Part shown: piece by piece, positions 17,880 through 26,443 of the stretch
Layout of the letters: each line of letters starts with the position of its first letter
Position numbering within the stretch: the first letter of the stretch is position 1
Source: Cytobacillus oceanisediminis 2691
GTDB taxonomy: Bacteria; Bacillota; Bacilli; Bacillales; Cytobacillaceae
Direction of reading: 5' to 3'
Length of the DNA: 64,000 nt
Assembly (NCBI RefSeq): GCF_007678455.1
Contig: NZ_VEEP01000008.1
Span: 1 to 64,000 of the forward strand
Made by a program: the position numbers and the translations under genes
Notes under the pieces: generated by a model
Told to the model about the DNA's origin: nothing
Databases searched by the model: none
Seen by the model: the letters and a program-made list of their open reading frames with translations, nothing else

Positions 17880-19286
17880 TTACCCCCTGATCGAACCGGC
17901 TTTTCCGGCAAGATATCTTTCATTCTTCTGTAAAAGTTCTGCCGTGGTGTAAAGGTAATTGATGCTATCCGGAATCCGGAAGTCGAAAGACGTGCTGATA
18001 TCGGCAGCAAGGACATTATCCAGCCCGGACAATCCCGCTTCCCAGTATAGATTGTCAATCATGTCGTTGAGCTGCGCGATCCGCCTTTGGACCGAACGGA
18101 GCCGGTTGGCGTAATAGTACAGCCTTGGGATGTCTACTTTTATATAGGGTTCGATTGGGAAGTTGTTGCCGTTCAGGCCGTCTATAAAATTGCCGATTTT
18201 AACTGCAGCCTTTGATATGAGCTCGGCAAAGAATGAATTTACCTTTTCCTCGAACTCTTTTTTTGCTTTTGCCAGTCCCACGACAAGCTTCACCGTCTGT
18301 TCACGAATTAAATGGGCAGCTGCTGTCATTGCTTTGGCCGTGTAATGCATGACAGCTACCGCGGCATTAGCGACTACGTAAGCTGCCTTATAAACCCTGA
18401 TCGGAGTGGAGTTAGATAGTTCACGGAAGATGTCTTCAAAAATCATATTGTTTAGGACAGACCTGCCAAACGATTGACCATTCTCATAAACTTTGAAATT
18501 GCCATTTTCATCAAATCCAGCACTGCTCGTTAATGAATGAGGATAGAATGGTTTTTTAATATCATAATCCTCTTTAATACCAATCGTTTTATCGACATAC
18601 GGTACTTTGCCAAGTTGCGAGACAGGATCATAAGCATAAACGATGAAATCATGCCGATCTCCCATCAATGCCTCTTGTTCCTTCTTGGATAGAGACCACC
18701 AATATAATGGGGCAGCATTTATTACATATGCCTTGGTGTTATCATCAAGGTTGTTGATAAAAACGTAATCCGCCAGGTTGCCGCCCTTGGAATGGCCAAG
18801 CAGCAGCCTTTCACCCGATGCCTCTCCAAGATATTTTTGATAAAATTCATTTGCTTCTTTCTGTTGCTTGATTTCCACTCCCATTGAAGCTTCAAAATTG
18901 GAGGTCCAATCAGTCCTTAAGTGACCCATATCCCCCATCGCCTCACTGCCTCGGAAAACAGCAGTCGCGTTTCCGCTCTTATCTTCGAATGCATATCCAA
19001 CAAAACCGGAGTCGGATGCACCTTTAGAATTGTTTCCTTCATTAGGGTTAAAGTTCTGGTAGCCTGATAATTTTACGTTATGAAGATTTGAACTTTTAAA
19101 ACTACCACTTGAAAAAAAAGCCTCTAGCTGTTTATAGCTATCCTCATTTTTATCAGCACTCATTTTTGCATAATCCCAAATCCGCTCTATGCTTTTGCCG
19201 TTAAGAGGTTGATTATTAGGCAAATCATAGTATGACAACATTAACAGGACATTTTTCTCTTCATCAGTTAGTTTATTAAGGGACAT
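17880..19286 (-). CDS. T7SS lipase effector, reverse domain order
   Basis: 468 residues from ATG 19286 (RBS GAGGGGTGA). The N-terminal half (to about 290) is an alpha/beta hydrolase of the Mbeg1/DUF2974-like lipase group: nucleophile elbow GHSKGG (Ser166), Asp in YAYDPV (about 220), His in FYPHSL (about 250). There is no Sec signal peptide. The C-terminal 170 residues are helical and include YWEAG at a turn, like a WXG/LXG-type targeting domain. Lipase first and targeting helices last is the order described for S. aureus TslA, a T7-secreted lipase. It follows a lipoprotein gene by 4 nt and precedes the 63-aa and WXG100 genes. Effector status is inferred; an in-frame upstream extension to 19403 overlaps the lipoprotein gene and lacks an RBS. 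Confidence 0.85.
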   Translation of the reverse strand: MSLNKLTDEEKNVLLMLSYYDLPNNQPLNGKSIERIWDYAKMSADKNEDSYKQLEAFFSSGSFKSSNLHNVKLSGYQNFNPNEGNNSKGASDSGFVGYAFEDKSGNATAVFRGSEAMGDMGHLRTDWTSNFEASMGVEIKQQKEANEFYQKYLGEASGERLLLGHSKGGNLADYVFINNLDDNTKAYVINAAPLYWWSLSKKEQEALMGDRHDFIVYAYDPVSQLGKVPYVDKTIGIKEDYDIKKPFYPHSLTSSAGFDENGNFKVYENGQSFGRSVLNNMIFEDIFRELSNSTPIRVYKAAYVVANAAVAVMHYTAKAMTAAAHLIREQTVKLVVGLAKAKKEFEEKVNSFFAELISKAAVKIGNFIDGLNGNNFPIEPYIKVDIPRLYYYANRLRSVQRRIAQLNDMIDNLYWEAGLSGLDNVLAADISTSFDFRIPDSINYLYTTAELLQKNERYLAGKAGSIRG

Positions 19287-19290
19287 ATTA

Positions 19291-20031
19291 TCACCCCTCT
19301 TGCGGTTGATAATATTCTTTAATCTGCTCAGGGCTGCTAATATCCATTGAATCATCAACCATAATAGTTCCGTACACCTTAGCATCCAGATTTGACCAGT
19401 CAATATTGTTCACATTAGATGTCCTCATATAGTCAGATACATTTTCAGAACGATCTACAAAGCCGACAGTCACTCCATAATATTTCGCATTAGACTCCTT
19501 TAGTTCGTTCAGCAATTGATATACCGGCTCCAAATATTTCTCTACTTCCGGTTCTCCGTCGGTTTTCACTGCAATATTTAACGTAAGCAAAGCACCATTT
19601 TCATCTGTTTGTAAAAAATCAGTGACAGATGAATCTTTCTTTTCTGCAGTGTATTTCTCTTCTTCCACAAACAGCATTGTCTTGAACTCGACATCTTCAT
19701 TGAAAGCCTGGTTCACCTTATCCTTATAAAGCTGGTCAAGCTGATTTGACCAAACGGATAAAATATAGGTGTCATAGTATACTCCATCTTCATTTCTACT
19801 TTCACCTGCAAGGAAAACAAGCTCCGGCTTTCCTTCTGGATGAGCCATCACTTTGTCTTTTCCATACATTTCCGGAAAGATAACACTGCCTTCTTTTACA
19901 CTTTCAATCTCAAACTTCTCACCATATTTTTCTTCCAAATGCTCCATAACCTTACTCTCCGAACTCATACACCCCGCACCTCCCATTACTACGAATAAAA
20001 TCACTGCAGTCAGCTTGATCCATTTTTTCAA
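19291..20031 (-). CDS. Lipoprotein, candidate immunity protein for lipase
   Basis: 246 residues from TTG 20031 (GTG at 20040 touches the RBS). Lipoprotein signal peptide: MKKWIKLTAVILF, lipobox GGAGC, so tethered on the outer face of the membrane. The mature part is soluble, mixed alpha/beta, with no family I can name. It ends 4 nt before the lipase start, so the two are translated together. The known TslA lipase of S. aureus is neutralised by a neighbouring lipoprotein (TilA), which makes an immunity role here plausible, but no residue-level evidence supports it. Confidence 0.8.
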   Translation of the reverse strand: MKKWIKLTAVILFVVMGGAGCMSSESKVMEHLEEKYGEKFEIESVKEGSVIFPEMYGKDKVMAHPEGKPELVFLAGESRNEDGVYYDTYILSVWSNQLDQLYKDKVNQAFNEDVEFKTMLFVEEEKYTAEKKDSSVTDFLQTDENGALLTLNIAVKTDGEPEVEKYLEPVYQLLNELKESNAKYYGVTVGFVDRSENVSDYMRTSNVNNIDWSNLDAKVYGTIMVDDSMDISSPEQIKEYYQPQEG

Positions 20032-20147
20032 GTTCTCCACACCTTCCGTATTTAAAAACAGGAGCGGTCCGGTTTATGAAAACCGCCCCCAAGGTCATAT
20101 GTTCATATTCTGTGAGACGTGCATCGCCCCTGCGTCGCTCTTTCCGT

Positions 20148-20170
20148 GACACAAGAACCGTCCCCATGTC
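20148..20170. repeat. REP-like short repeat (ACAAGAACCGTCCCC type)
   Basis: An imperfect palindromic 23-bp block beginning GACACAAGAACCGTCCCC, in the 140-bp gap between the yukD-like gene and the lipoprotein gene. This string is, from general familiarity, scattered between genes in many Bacillus genomes and often linked with REP/RAYT elements. Confidence 0.5.
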
Positions 20171-20171
20171 T

Positions 20172-20423
20172 CTAGATCAGCATCAACTTCGCCCCGTTCA
20201 TCAACCCATGTTCCTCGACGGTCTGGTTGATATTCAAGATGGTGCCGGTTTTGCGGTCACAGAGGATGGTGTCGGCTGTTGCTGAGAAGTATCCCTGTGA
20301 CAGTTCGGTCATGGTGCCGGCGAGCAGGAAGACGACTTCGTGCAGTTTGCTCTCGGGCGGCAGGAAGACGTCGTATGATTTTTCCGAGGCGGGGATGAAG
20401 ACCTCTACGAGCACCTTATCCAT
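20172..20423 (-). CDS. YukD/EsaB-like ubiquitin-fold T7SS protein
   Basis: 83 residues, the normal size of YukD/EsaB. The pattern of a beta-grasp ubiquitin fold is visible: VLVEVFIPASEKSYDVFLP at the start, a helix, and GLMNGAKLMLI at the end (hydrophobic last strand). No membrane segment. In T7SSb EsaB is a cytoplasmic component needed for secretion. The ATG overlaps the 3' end of essC by 8 nt, showing translational coupling, though in B. subtilis the order is yukE, yukD, yukC, yukB, with yukD before the ATPase gene. Confidence 0.88.
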   Translation of the reverse strand: MDKVLVEVFIPASEKSYDVFLPPESKLHEVVFLLAGTMTELSQGYFSATADTILCDRKTGTILNINQTVEEHGLMNGAKLMLI

Positions 20424-23400
20424 GGTACGCTACCTCCTCTTGCATGCTCTCAACTGAGGTTATCAGCTTCACTAGTGTTGCTTTCCCTTTTGTCACAACG
20501 TAACCGAAGCCTGGAGGGATTTCCTGGTACATATCGTTTGTCACCTTGCCGATCTTCATGATGTACTGGTCGGTGATGCCGTTGCCTGCCCAGATGAAAT
20601 CGCTTAGCGATACGTGCTGCTTGAACCAGGCTTCGAATGAAACCGAGCTCAGTTTATCGGCACTGTCGGAGATGACCAGGTTCACATTCAGGCCATTTCC
20701 TTTTTCAAGGAAGACCTTGAGTTTATCCTGGCCGTCCGGCGACAGATACATCATCAGATCTGTAAAGGAGTCGATGACGCAGGTGATGTTGCCGAATACT
20801 GGCGGCTGTTCGCCCGCTTCGATCGCGTCCTTCGTCGTATTGTTGCGGTGGACGAGCGTGTTGAACAGATAGACGATTGTGTCTTCGAGTTCAGCAGGCT
20901 CAACGATATACTTGTAATCCTGCGTGCGGCCCGCCGCAAAGTGCTCATTAGGGTCGATGACGATCAGCTCCCTGCCTTCAGAAGCGTTGAACATTTCAGC
21001 GACACCCTGCATGAAGCTTGAGCACTGGTCGTTTTGCATTGCCGCCACGACATTTATATAATTGCCAAGGAAATCGAAATGAGCTGTCTTTAGCGAGTTT
21101 TTCTCGATGCCGACCGGCACTTTGTTGCTGGTCATATTTTTTGCTTCATCACGGAGATAGTTCAGATCCACTTTTTCCGGAAGGATCGGAACGCGCATTG
21201 CGGCCGGCTGCGTCCAGGTTTCACGCAAATCCTTGCAGTAATCAGTGATGAATGTGTACATATTGTCTATATCGCTTGTGATATGGGCCGTCTGGAATTC
21301 ATATGTGGTATCGTTCTTGAATATGCCGCGGCCCTTCGATTTGGATGGATACACACCATCCGTATTGCCCAGTACGCCAGAGTATTCGCTCTGGTCATTC
21401 AGCTGGAGCACATACATCTGCTTGAAGTTCTGCAGCAGCCTGTAGCGTATCGCCCCCGTATTGATCGCGGTGACGATGAAGTAAATGCCATACTTCAGGC
21501 CCTCGCGCGTCAGGAATGAAATCCCTTCCTCGAGCTCCTCGAACATCTCTGAGAACGCTGCATAGTTGTGGATCGCCACAATGATCGATGGCAGGCTCTC
21601 ACCTGACATCTCGTTGTAGGTAATAAAATCGCCGCCGTAATTCGAAAGCAGCTTCTTCCTCCGTTCAATCTCGCCTGTCAGCATCTTGAACAGATTGTGG
21701 ATCTTCTCACTCTCATGCGACAGCATGACATCGCCGACATGCGGTGCTTCCTTGAACCAGACCAGTGTCTCGGAACCGAAGTCCAGCAGGTAAAAATTCA
21801 CTTCGTTCGGCGTATGCTCTTCCATCAATGAGTAAAGCATCGTCGTCAGGAAGGTCGTCTTGCCGCTGCCAGCAATTCCGTAAATGACGGCATTTCCTTC
21901 CTCAGTGATCGGCATCCTCATGACCAGCTGTCTCTGGTTCGCAGGATCATCGTATTCGCCGATGATCGGATTCAGATGGAAACCTTGCTGAACGACACTA
22001 TATTTCTGTTTCAGCTTATCTACGTAAATCAGTTCAGGAATCGGCTCAAGCCACAGCTGGCGGACCTTGATGTTCTCCTGCTGCGCCATTTTAGCCAGGT
22101 ACTCGGTAATCTCATCGATTTGCTTCGGCGGGTTCTTCACAGCCAACTTGCGCTTATCGATACGGGCATTCTTGATGACGCGGCCGAGGTCATCGATGAC
22201 GACGACGCTGTCATCCTTATGCTTTTCAACTCTGTCGGACGGATAGTAAGGTGCACCTGCCCATGCGGACTGCCCCAGCTCGAACAATTCGTTGAAGCCG
22301 ACCTGGAGGTAAAAACGTCCCGTCTGCTTAAGCTCCGCGGCGTCAGGACGCTTGATGACTTCCATACTGTCCGCTTTTTCCTGCACCTTCAAGCTGATGC
22401 GGAATTTACTGTTACTCCAGATCTGGTCATCAACGACACCTGATGGCTTTTGTGTCGCCAGGATCAGGTGGACGCCAAGGCTTCGGCCGATACGGGCCGC
22501 ACTGACAAGCTGCTCCATGAATTCAGGCTGCTGGGCCTTCAGTTCGGCAAACTCATCGGAAATGATGAACAAATGCTGCAGCGGCTCTGTTACCATGCCT
22601 TCGCGGTATAGCTTCTGATATTTATAGATATCGATATTGCTCTGGTCAACAACCCGGCTCGTTTCGCTAAAAATGGCCTGGCGGCGCTTCAGTTCACTCT
22701 GGATTGAAATCAATGAACGGTTGACCGCTGCCCCGTCGAGATTGGTGATTGTACCTGCCAGGTGTGGCAGATCCTCGAACGCGTTCGCCATGCCGCCGCC
22801 CTTATAGTCGATCAGGATGAATGCGACTTCATCAGGATGGTAATTGACCGCAAGCGATAAAATGAACGTCATGATGAATTCACTTTTACCGGAACCGGTC
22901 ATCCCGGCAATCAAGCCGTGCGGTCCGTGGTATTTTTCATGCAGGTCAATCATGAACGGGTCGCCTTGCGTATCGACACCGATTTGCGTTTGAATCGTAT
23001 GGACCGGATTGTTTTCCTTCCATTTTGTCAGCGCATTGAGATGCTCTATTTTTCCGACGCCAAACATTTCCAGGAATGTCAGCATATCAGGCAGGGTATA
23101 AGCCTTCTGTGAGGTATTCAGCTGGATATTGGCCAATTTTACTGCCAATTCTTCAGCATTTTCCTCTAGGTAGCTGTCTGCATTGAAGCCTACATATTTC
23201 CCGGAAATATCGTCTTTGTCATAGATTTTTGAAAAACTCTTGTCAAGCTCGATGACATTCGTACATTCCTTCGGCAGGTTTTTCAGCTCGTCATAAAGGG
23301 TGACCAGGCTGAATCTGATATTCTTTTTTTCTTTTAATATGAGGTTGATCATCTCAGCCTTTGACGCGAGGCTCTTGCTCATTGAGAACACGATATAATG

Positions 23401-25035
23401 CTGTTCGATTTCAGCTAGGTCTTCCTCGTCGAGTGCCTGGCGCGCTGCAATTTCTTTTTCAAAGTAAGCCGAAAGCTCCTTGATTTCATTCGCATCTGTA
23501 GCGACGAAGCGGATTGTCTTGCCATCATCCCAGACATGCGGCAGCCACTTCACGAAATTCCATGTATCATGCTCATGGTCATCATAGATGAACACCAACT
23601 TCAGCTCGTCATAGCTGTGCAATGCTGTCAACTGAAAAATCAGCCCCTGAACGAAGCTCTTCACTTCTTCTCTTCTGCCGATGATGCCGCTGATCCGTTC
23701 ATCCGTCAGGTCGACCGTAACAGGAACATCCTTTAAAATCTGCGGCTGCTCCACGATTTGATACAATTCATCCTGAAGATTATCATCCTCAAGCATGAAG
23801 CGTTTTTCCGGATATTTGATCTCTGCGTTCAACGGTAAATCGCCGATCCCAAGACGCACTTTTAAAAAGTCATTTTGCCCGATCCCGCGCTCCCACAGAT
23901 TCCGCTGGCGGCGCTTGATCCTTGTCAGGCAGTTTTCCAATGTGACATGGTTTTCGAACAGAATCTCGCTCTGGTGCTTGCACTCATCTGCGATAACCTG
24001 TTTCATGTCTGCAAGGTATTTCAAATATTTCTCCTGGCGGATGCCTTCAAGCTTGATCCGGCGCTTCTTTTCGTATCTTTTTGTTAAAATCGGCCAAAGT
24101 ACGGTACCGATCAACATGCTGAACGACATAACAAGCATTGGCAACGCCTGTATGATATTCCCGTCATTGCTCATGACGTTCTGTAACATCAGGAGTCCGG
24201 TGAACAAGGATGCCATCCCCATCGTGATGGACGGTCCCAACAGGAGCATCAGCGGTGTTTCATCAACATTCGGCTGCGGCGGCGGCGGATCGATTTTTAT
24301 CGTCGTTTCCTCAATATCCCTCTTGAAACGCGGTGAACGGTAAAAAAGCTGATCATTTTCTTCTTCAATATGTATTTCATCGAGGTTGATTTCTTTCTCT
24401 ACTACCGGCTTTTCGGCAATGAAGGAATTGAACGCATTCCGGTCAAGGAATACAGATTTATGTGGATTGTTAAGCGACAACAGGCGGCCGTTGAAAATGA
24501 TCTTAAGGCCCATGATAAAAATGACATCGCCAACAGCCAGCTGCTTTTCCTTGATTCTTTCGCCATTGACATATGTACCGTTCGAACTGTTGAAGTCCTT
24601 GATCACAGCCTCGCCCTTGCTGCTGTATTCGATGACGCAGTGTGAACCTGATACTAGTTTGTTCGAGAAGCAAATCTGGCTGTCCTGGGAACGGCCGATT
24701 TTTATGAGATTGCTTGTTGCGATATGTTTTGTGAATTCATTGCGGTCTGCCGTTTGCGGCTCGACATAGACTAACGCGGATTGATCATCGTTGCGGTGAA
24801 TACTATACGTTTTGAATGGTTCAATGAGGACCTTTGATTGTATTTCGTTGGCGTTGTTCTTTATGAATGCATGCTTATTGGACTTCAGGTACCACTGGCC
24901 ATCTTCCGCTTCCACCGCCAGCATATCGACCGGATTTTGCTCCGGGTCTTCCGTGTTCAGTATGTATCTCCCAGTGACTCGTTCAGGTAAAACGAGATCG
25001 AATACCCGATTCCGGTCAAAAAGTGTTAAAATCAC
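20416..25035 (-). CDS. essC: EssC/YukB-type FtsK/SpoIIIE ATPase of T7SS
   Basis: 1539 residues, full length for EssC. Order: N-terminal FHA-like region (1-95), second FHA (about 105-190) with IGRSQDSQI, SGSHC and NSSNGTYVNG, two membrane segments (about 262-288 and 297-318), then three ATPase domains. Domain 1 has Walker A GMTGSGKS (711-718) and Walker B HLFIISDEF (about 821-829); domain 2 has Walker A GIAGSGKT (1053-1060); domain 3 (about 1340 on) has no intact P-loop. This is the inner-membrane motor that drives WXG100 substrates out. The second FHA keeps the Arg, Ser-x-x-His-like and Asn residues of phosphothreonine binders. Between the FHA and the membrane lies EETTIKI, another Thr-x-x-hydrophobic site. 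The start is GTG with GGGAGG seven bases before it. It heads the minus-strand operon. Confidence 0.97.
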   Translation of the reverse strand: MILTLFDRNRVFDLVLPERVTGRYILNTEDPEQNPVDMLAVEAEDGQWYLKSNKHAFIKNNANEIQSKVLIEPFKTYSIHRNDDQSALVYVEPQTADRNEFTKHIATSNLIKIGRSQDSQICFSNKLVSGSHCVIEYSSKGEAVIKDFNSSNGTYVNGERIKEKQLAVGDVIFIMGLKIIFNGRLLSLNNPHKSVFLDRNAFNSFIAEKPVVEKEINLDEIHIEEENDQLFYRSPRFKRDIEETTIKIDPPPPQPNVDETPLMLLLGPSITMGMASLFTGLLMLQNVMSNDGNIIQALPMLVMSFSMLIGTVLWPILTKRYEKKRRIKLEGIRQEKYLKYLADMKQVIADECKHQSEILFENHVTLENCLTRIKRRQRNLWERGIGQNDFLKVRLGIGDLPLNAEIKYPEKRFMLEDDNLQDELYQIVEQPQILKDVPVTVDLTDERISGIIGRREEVKSFVQGLIFQLTALHSYDELKLVFIYDDHEHDTWNFVKWLPHVWDDGKTIRFVATDANEIKELSAYFEKEIAARQALDEEDLAEIEQHYIVFSMSKSLASKAEMINLILKEKKNIRFSLVTLYDELKNLPKECTNVIELDKSFSKIYDKDDISGKYVGFNADSYLEENAEELAVKLANIQLNTSQKAYTLPDMLTFLEMFGVGKIEHLNALTKWKENNPVHTIQTQIGVDTQGDPFMIDLHEKYHGPHGLIAGMTGSGKSEFIMTFILSLAVNYHPDEVAFILIDYKGGGMANAFEDLPHLAGTITNLDGAAVNRSLISIQSELKRRQAIFSETSRVVDQSNIDIYKYQKLYREGMVTEPLQHLFIISDEFAELKAQQPEFMEQLVSAARIGRSLGVHLILATQKPSGVVDDQIWSNSKFRISLKVQEKADSMEVIKRPDAAELKQTGRFYLQVGFNELFELGQSAWAGAPYYPSDRVEKHKDDSVVVIDDLGRVIKNARIDKRKLAVKNPPKQIDEITEYLAKMAQQENIKVRQLWLEPIPELIYVDKLKQKYSVVQQGFHLNPIIGEYDDPANQRQLVMRMPITEEGNAVIYGIAGSGKTTFLTTMLYSLMEEHTPNEVNFYLLDFGSETLVWFKEAPHVGDVMLSHESEKIHNLFKMLTGEIERRKKLLSNYGGDFITYNEMSGESLPSIIVAIHNYAAFSEMFEELEEGISFLTREGLKYGIYFIVTAINTGAIRYRLLQNFKQMYVLQLNDQSEYSGVLGNTDGVYPSKSKGRGIFKNDTTYEFQTAHITSDIDNMYTFITDYCKDLRETWTQPAAMRVPILPEKVDLNYLRDEAKNMTSNKVPVGIEKNSLKTAHFDFLGNYINVVAAMQNDQCSSFMQGVAEMFNASEGRELIVIDPNEHFAAGRTQDYKYIVEPAELEDTIVYLFNTLVHRNNTTKDAIEAGEQPPVFGNITCVIDSFTDLMMYLSPDGQDKLKVFLEKGNGLNVNLVISDSADKLSSVSFEAWFKQHVSLSDFIWAGNGITDQYIMKIGKVTNDMYQEIPPGFGYVVTKGKATLVKLITSVESMQEEVAYHG

Positions 25036-25059
25036 CTCAAAACCTCCCCAGCCCCAATA

Positions 25060-25089
25060 TTTATATTCCTACAGTATGTATAGTGGCAA
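25060..25089 (-). promoter_or_regulatory. Candidate sigma-A promoter for essC operon
   Basis: Minus-strand TTGCCA, 18 bases, TATAAA, ending about 25 nt before the essC GTG. The 400-bp gap is very AT-rich, which weakens the call. Confidence 0.35.
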
Positions 25090-25240
25090 TTTCATATTTT
25101 TTACCATGTTAGCTCAAAAAGTGTAATTTTACATCAAACTTAAGGTTCATCTCTAAATATATAAATATCTTACAATATTAGGAATTATATTCAACTAATT
25201 ACCCCCTTAATTGGAAAAATAGGGATATTGGTCCTAAATT

Positions 25241-25259
25241 TACTTACTATATGTAAGTA
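25241..25259. promoter_or_regulatory. Inverted repeat, candidate operator
   Basis: TACTTAC, five bases, GTAAGTA: seven perfect arms in the gap between divergent essC and the plus-strand WXG-like gene. The only strong small palindrome I see in this gap. Confidence 0.4.
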
Positions 25260-25381
25260 TCAAAGGATGTTAAAGGTGCCAACTTGCTCTCCAAAATCAT
25301 AAAACTAGTTCTTTTTACCCTGAAAAAATGTAACATAAACCCTAATTTAACTAAAATAATCCATTTTATTTTTATAAAACA

Positions 25382-25411
25382 TTGGGATTTTTTTCAAAAA
25401 CATACTATAAT
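25382..25411 (+). promoter_or_regulatory. Candidate sigma-A promoter for WXG-like gene
   Basis: TTGGGA, 18 bases, TATAAT, about 33 nt upstream of the ATG at 25445. The -10 is perfect, the -35 is four of six. Confidence 0.5.
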
Positions 25412-25444
25412 CAAAGAATCTAAAAATATGAGCAGGTGATCCAG

Positions 25445-25783
25445 ATGAAAATCAATGTCAGCCAGGCGTATGCACAGGCAAATAGAATCAGTGAATACGC
25501 CCAGGAATTGAATGAGGTTAAAAGCAGGCTGCAGGACTTCAAGGGGAGTCTTAACAGCGGCTGGCAGGCGCAGGAAATGGTGTATATCAATAACGCCATC
25601 AATAGCATAAGCAGGGAAATTTCAGAACTGCAGACGCTTCTTTTTTCTATTGGACCGGATATCGTCGCAGCAGCGAATGAAATCAGAAGGGAAGAAGAGG
25701 CTCGGGAAGCAGCGGAAAAGGCAGCAGCAGAACGCGCAGCTGCCGAACGGGAAGCAAGACTGAAGAATACCGGCTTACGGTAG
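25445..25783 (+). CDS. Divergent WXG100-like helical protein
   Basis: 112 residues from ATG 25445, which follows AGGTGATC; a GTG at 25436 lies inside that ribosome site. Two helices meet at SGWQAQE, a Trp-x-Ala form of the WXG turn (about residue 40). The C-terminus is a highly charged Glu/Ala/Arg helix (REEEAREAAEKAAAERAA), longer than in plain WXG100 proteins. No signal peptide. It is transcribed away from essC, with its own promoter and terminator, so it probably belongs to the T7SS locus but is regulated separately. It could be a secreted partner or a chaperone-like subunit; function unknown. Confidence 0.8.
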   Translation: MKINVSQAYAQANRISEYAQELNEVKSRLQDFKGSLNSGWQAQEMVYINNAINSISREISELQTLLFSIGPDIVAAANEIRREEEAREAAEKAAAERAAAEREARLKNTGLR

Positions 25784-25898
25784 ACGAACAGGGGGCACGG
25801 GTGGATGGATTCGGCTGCCTGTCCCTTTTCCCCCCATAATAAAAAGGCGGCAGCCTCCGCTATGTATCAAAGCAGAATCATACACGCCTTTTGTGGCG

Positions 25899-25938
25899 AT
25901 GCCCGGCTTTTCTGGATCTAAGCTGGGCATTTTTTTTT
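25899..25938 (+). terminator. Rho-independent terminator
   Basis: Stem ATGCCCGGCTT / AAGCTGGGCAT (one mismatch) with a 10-base loop, followed by eight T. It closes the plus-strand WXG-like gene, about 115 nt after its stop. Confidence 0.85.
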
Positions 25939-26002
25939 GATATGTCGGCAGTGATTATAAAGCTGAATTACGGTCCCTCCCATCTGCTTCATTCGGATTT
26001 TT

Positions 26003-26275
26003 TCACTTCACAGGTTCTTCTTCCCTTTCCTCTTTACGGTACTTCATTTTGGTGGCTTCCCCGCCTCTTAGATGGCGGATGGATTTATGATAATCAAGGA
26101 TCTCTTTTACTTCGTTGGCAAGGTCAGGGTTGATCTCAGGCAATCTTTCTGTCAGGTCTTTATGGACTGTACTTTTGGATACGCCAAACTCCTTCGCTAT
26201 GACGCGAACTGTTTTTCTCGTCTCCACGATATACTTTCCAATCTTGATTGTTCTCTCTTTGATGTAATCGTGCAC
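26003..26275 (-). CDS. spoIIID: Sporulation transcription factor SpoIIID
   Basis: 90 residues from GTG 26275 with AGGGAGG upstream. The sequence is nearly that of B. subtilis SpoIIID: HDYIKERTIKIGKYIVE, helix-turn-helix VRVIAKEFGVSKSTVHKDL, and the basic C-terminal region RHLRGGEATKMKYRKE. SpoIIID is made in the mother cell under sigma-E and both represses and activates mother-cell genes, including sigK. The reading frame is open upstream to an ATG at 26410, adding 45 residues not found in the family, so the GTG is preferred. mbl, which follows spoIIID in B. subtilis, is absent here; the T7SS locus lies in its place. Confidence 0.97.
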   Translation of the reverse strand: MHDYIKERTIKIGKYIVETRKTVRVIAKEFGVSKSTVHKDLTERLPEINPDLANEVKEILDYHKSIRHLRGGEATKMKYRKEEREEEPVK

Positions 26276-26410
26276 ACCACTCGCCCTCCCTAAATTGGAT
26301 GTGAGAAGCGTGAAATGAGACTCGCTTTTATCGGCCAATACTGTATTCCGCGAATGCTCTCCCATTGCGGCAGAAGGATGGTCCTTCTGGATATTACTAA
26401 GATTAATCAT

Positions 26411-26443
26411 GTCCCCGGCTGAATCCTCATATTGTTCAAACGA
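26411..26443 (-). other. Possible short leader ORF upstream of spoIIID
   Basis: TTG with TGAGGTGAGGA upstream opens a ten-codon frame (MNNMRIQPGT) whose TGA overlaps the ATG of the in-frame spoIIID extension as ATGA. In B. subtilis a small gene, usd, is translated just upstream of spoIIID and helps its translation. Whether this is a counterpart is unknown. Confidence 0.3.

Noticed and set aside
19287-19403. Longer N-terminus for the lipase
   Set aside because: It lies inside the lipoprotein gene, lacks an RBS and would add a stretch unlike the family.
26276-26410. SpoIIID as a 135-residue protein from ATG 26410
   Set aside because: The extra 45 residues do not match the family and the GTG at 26275 has a strong RBS.
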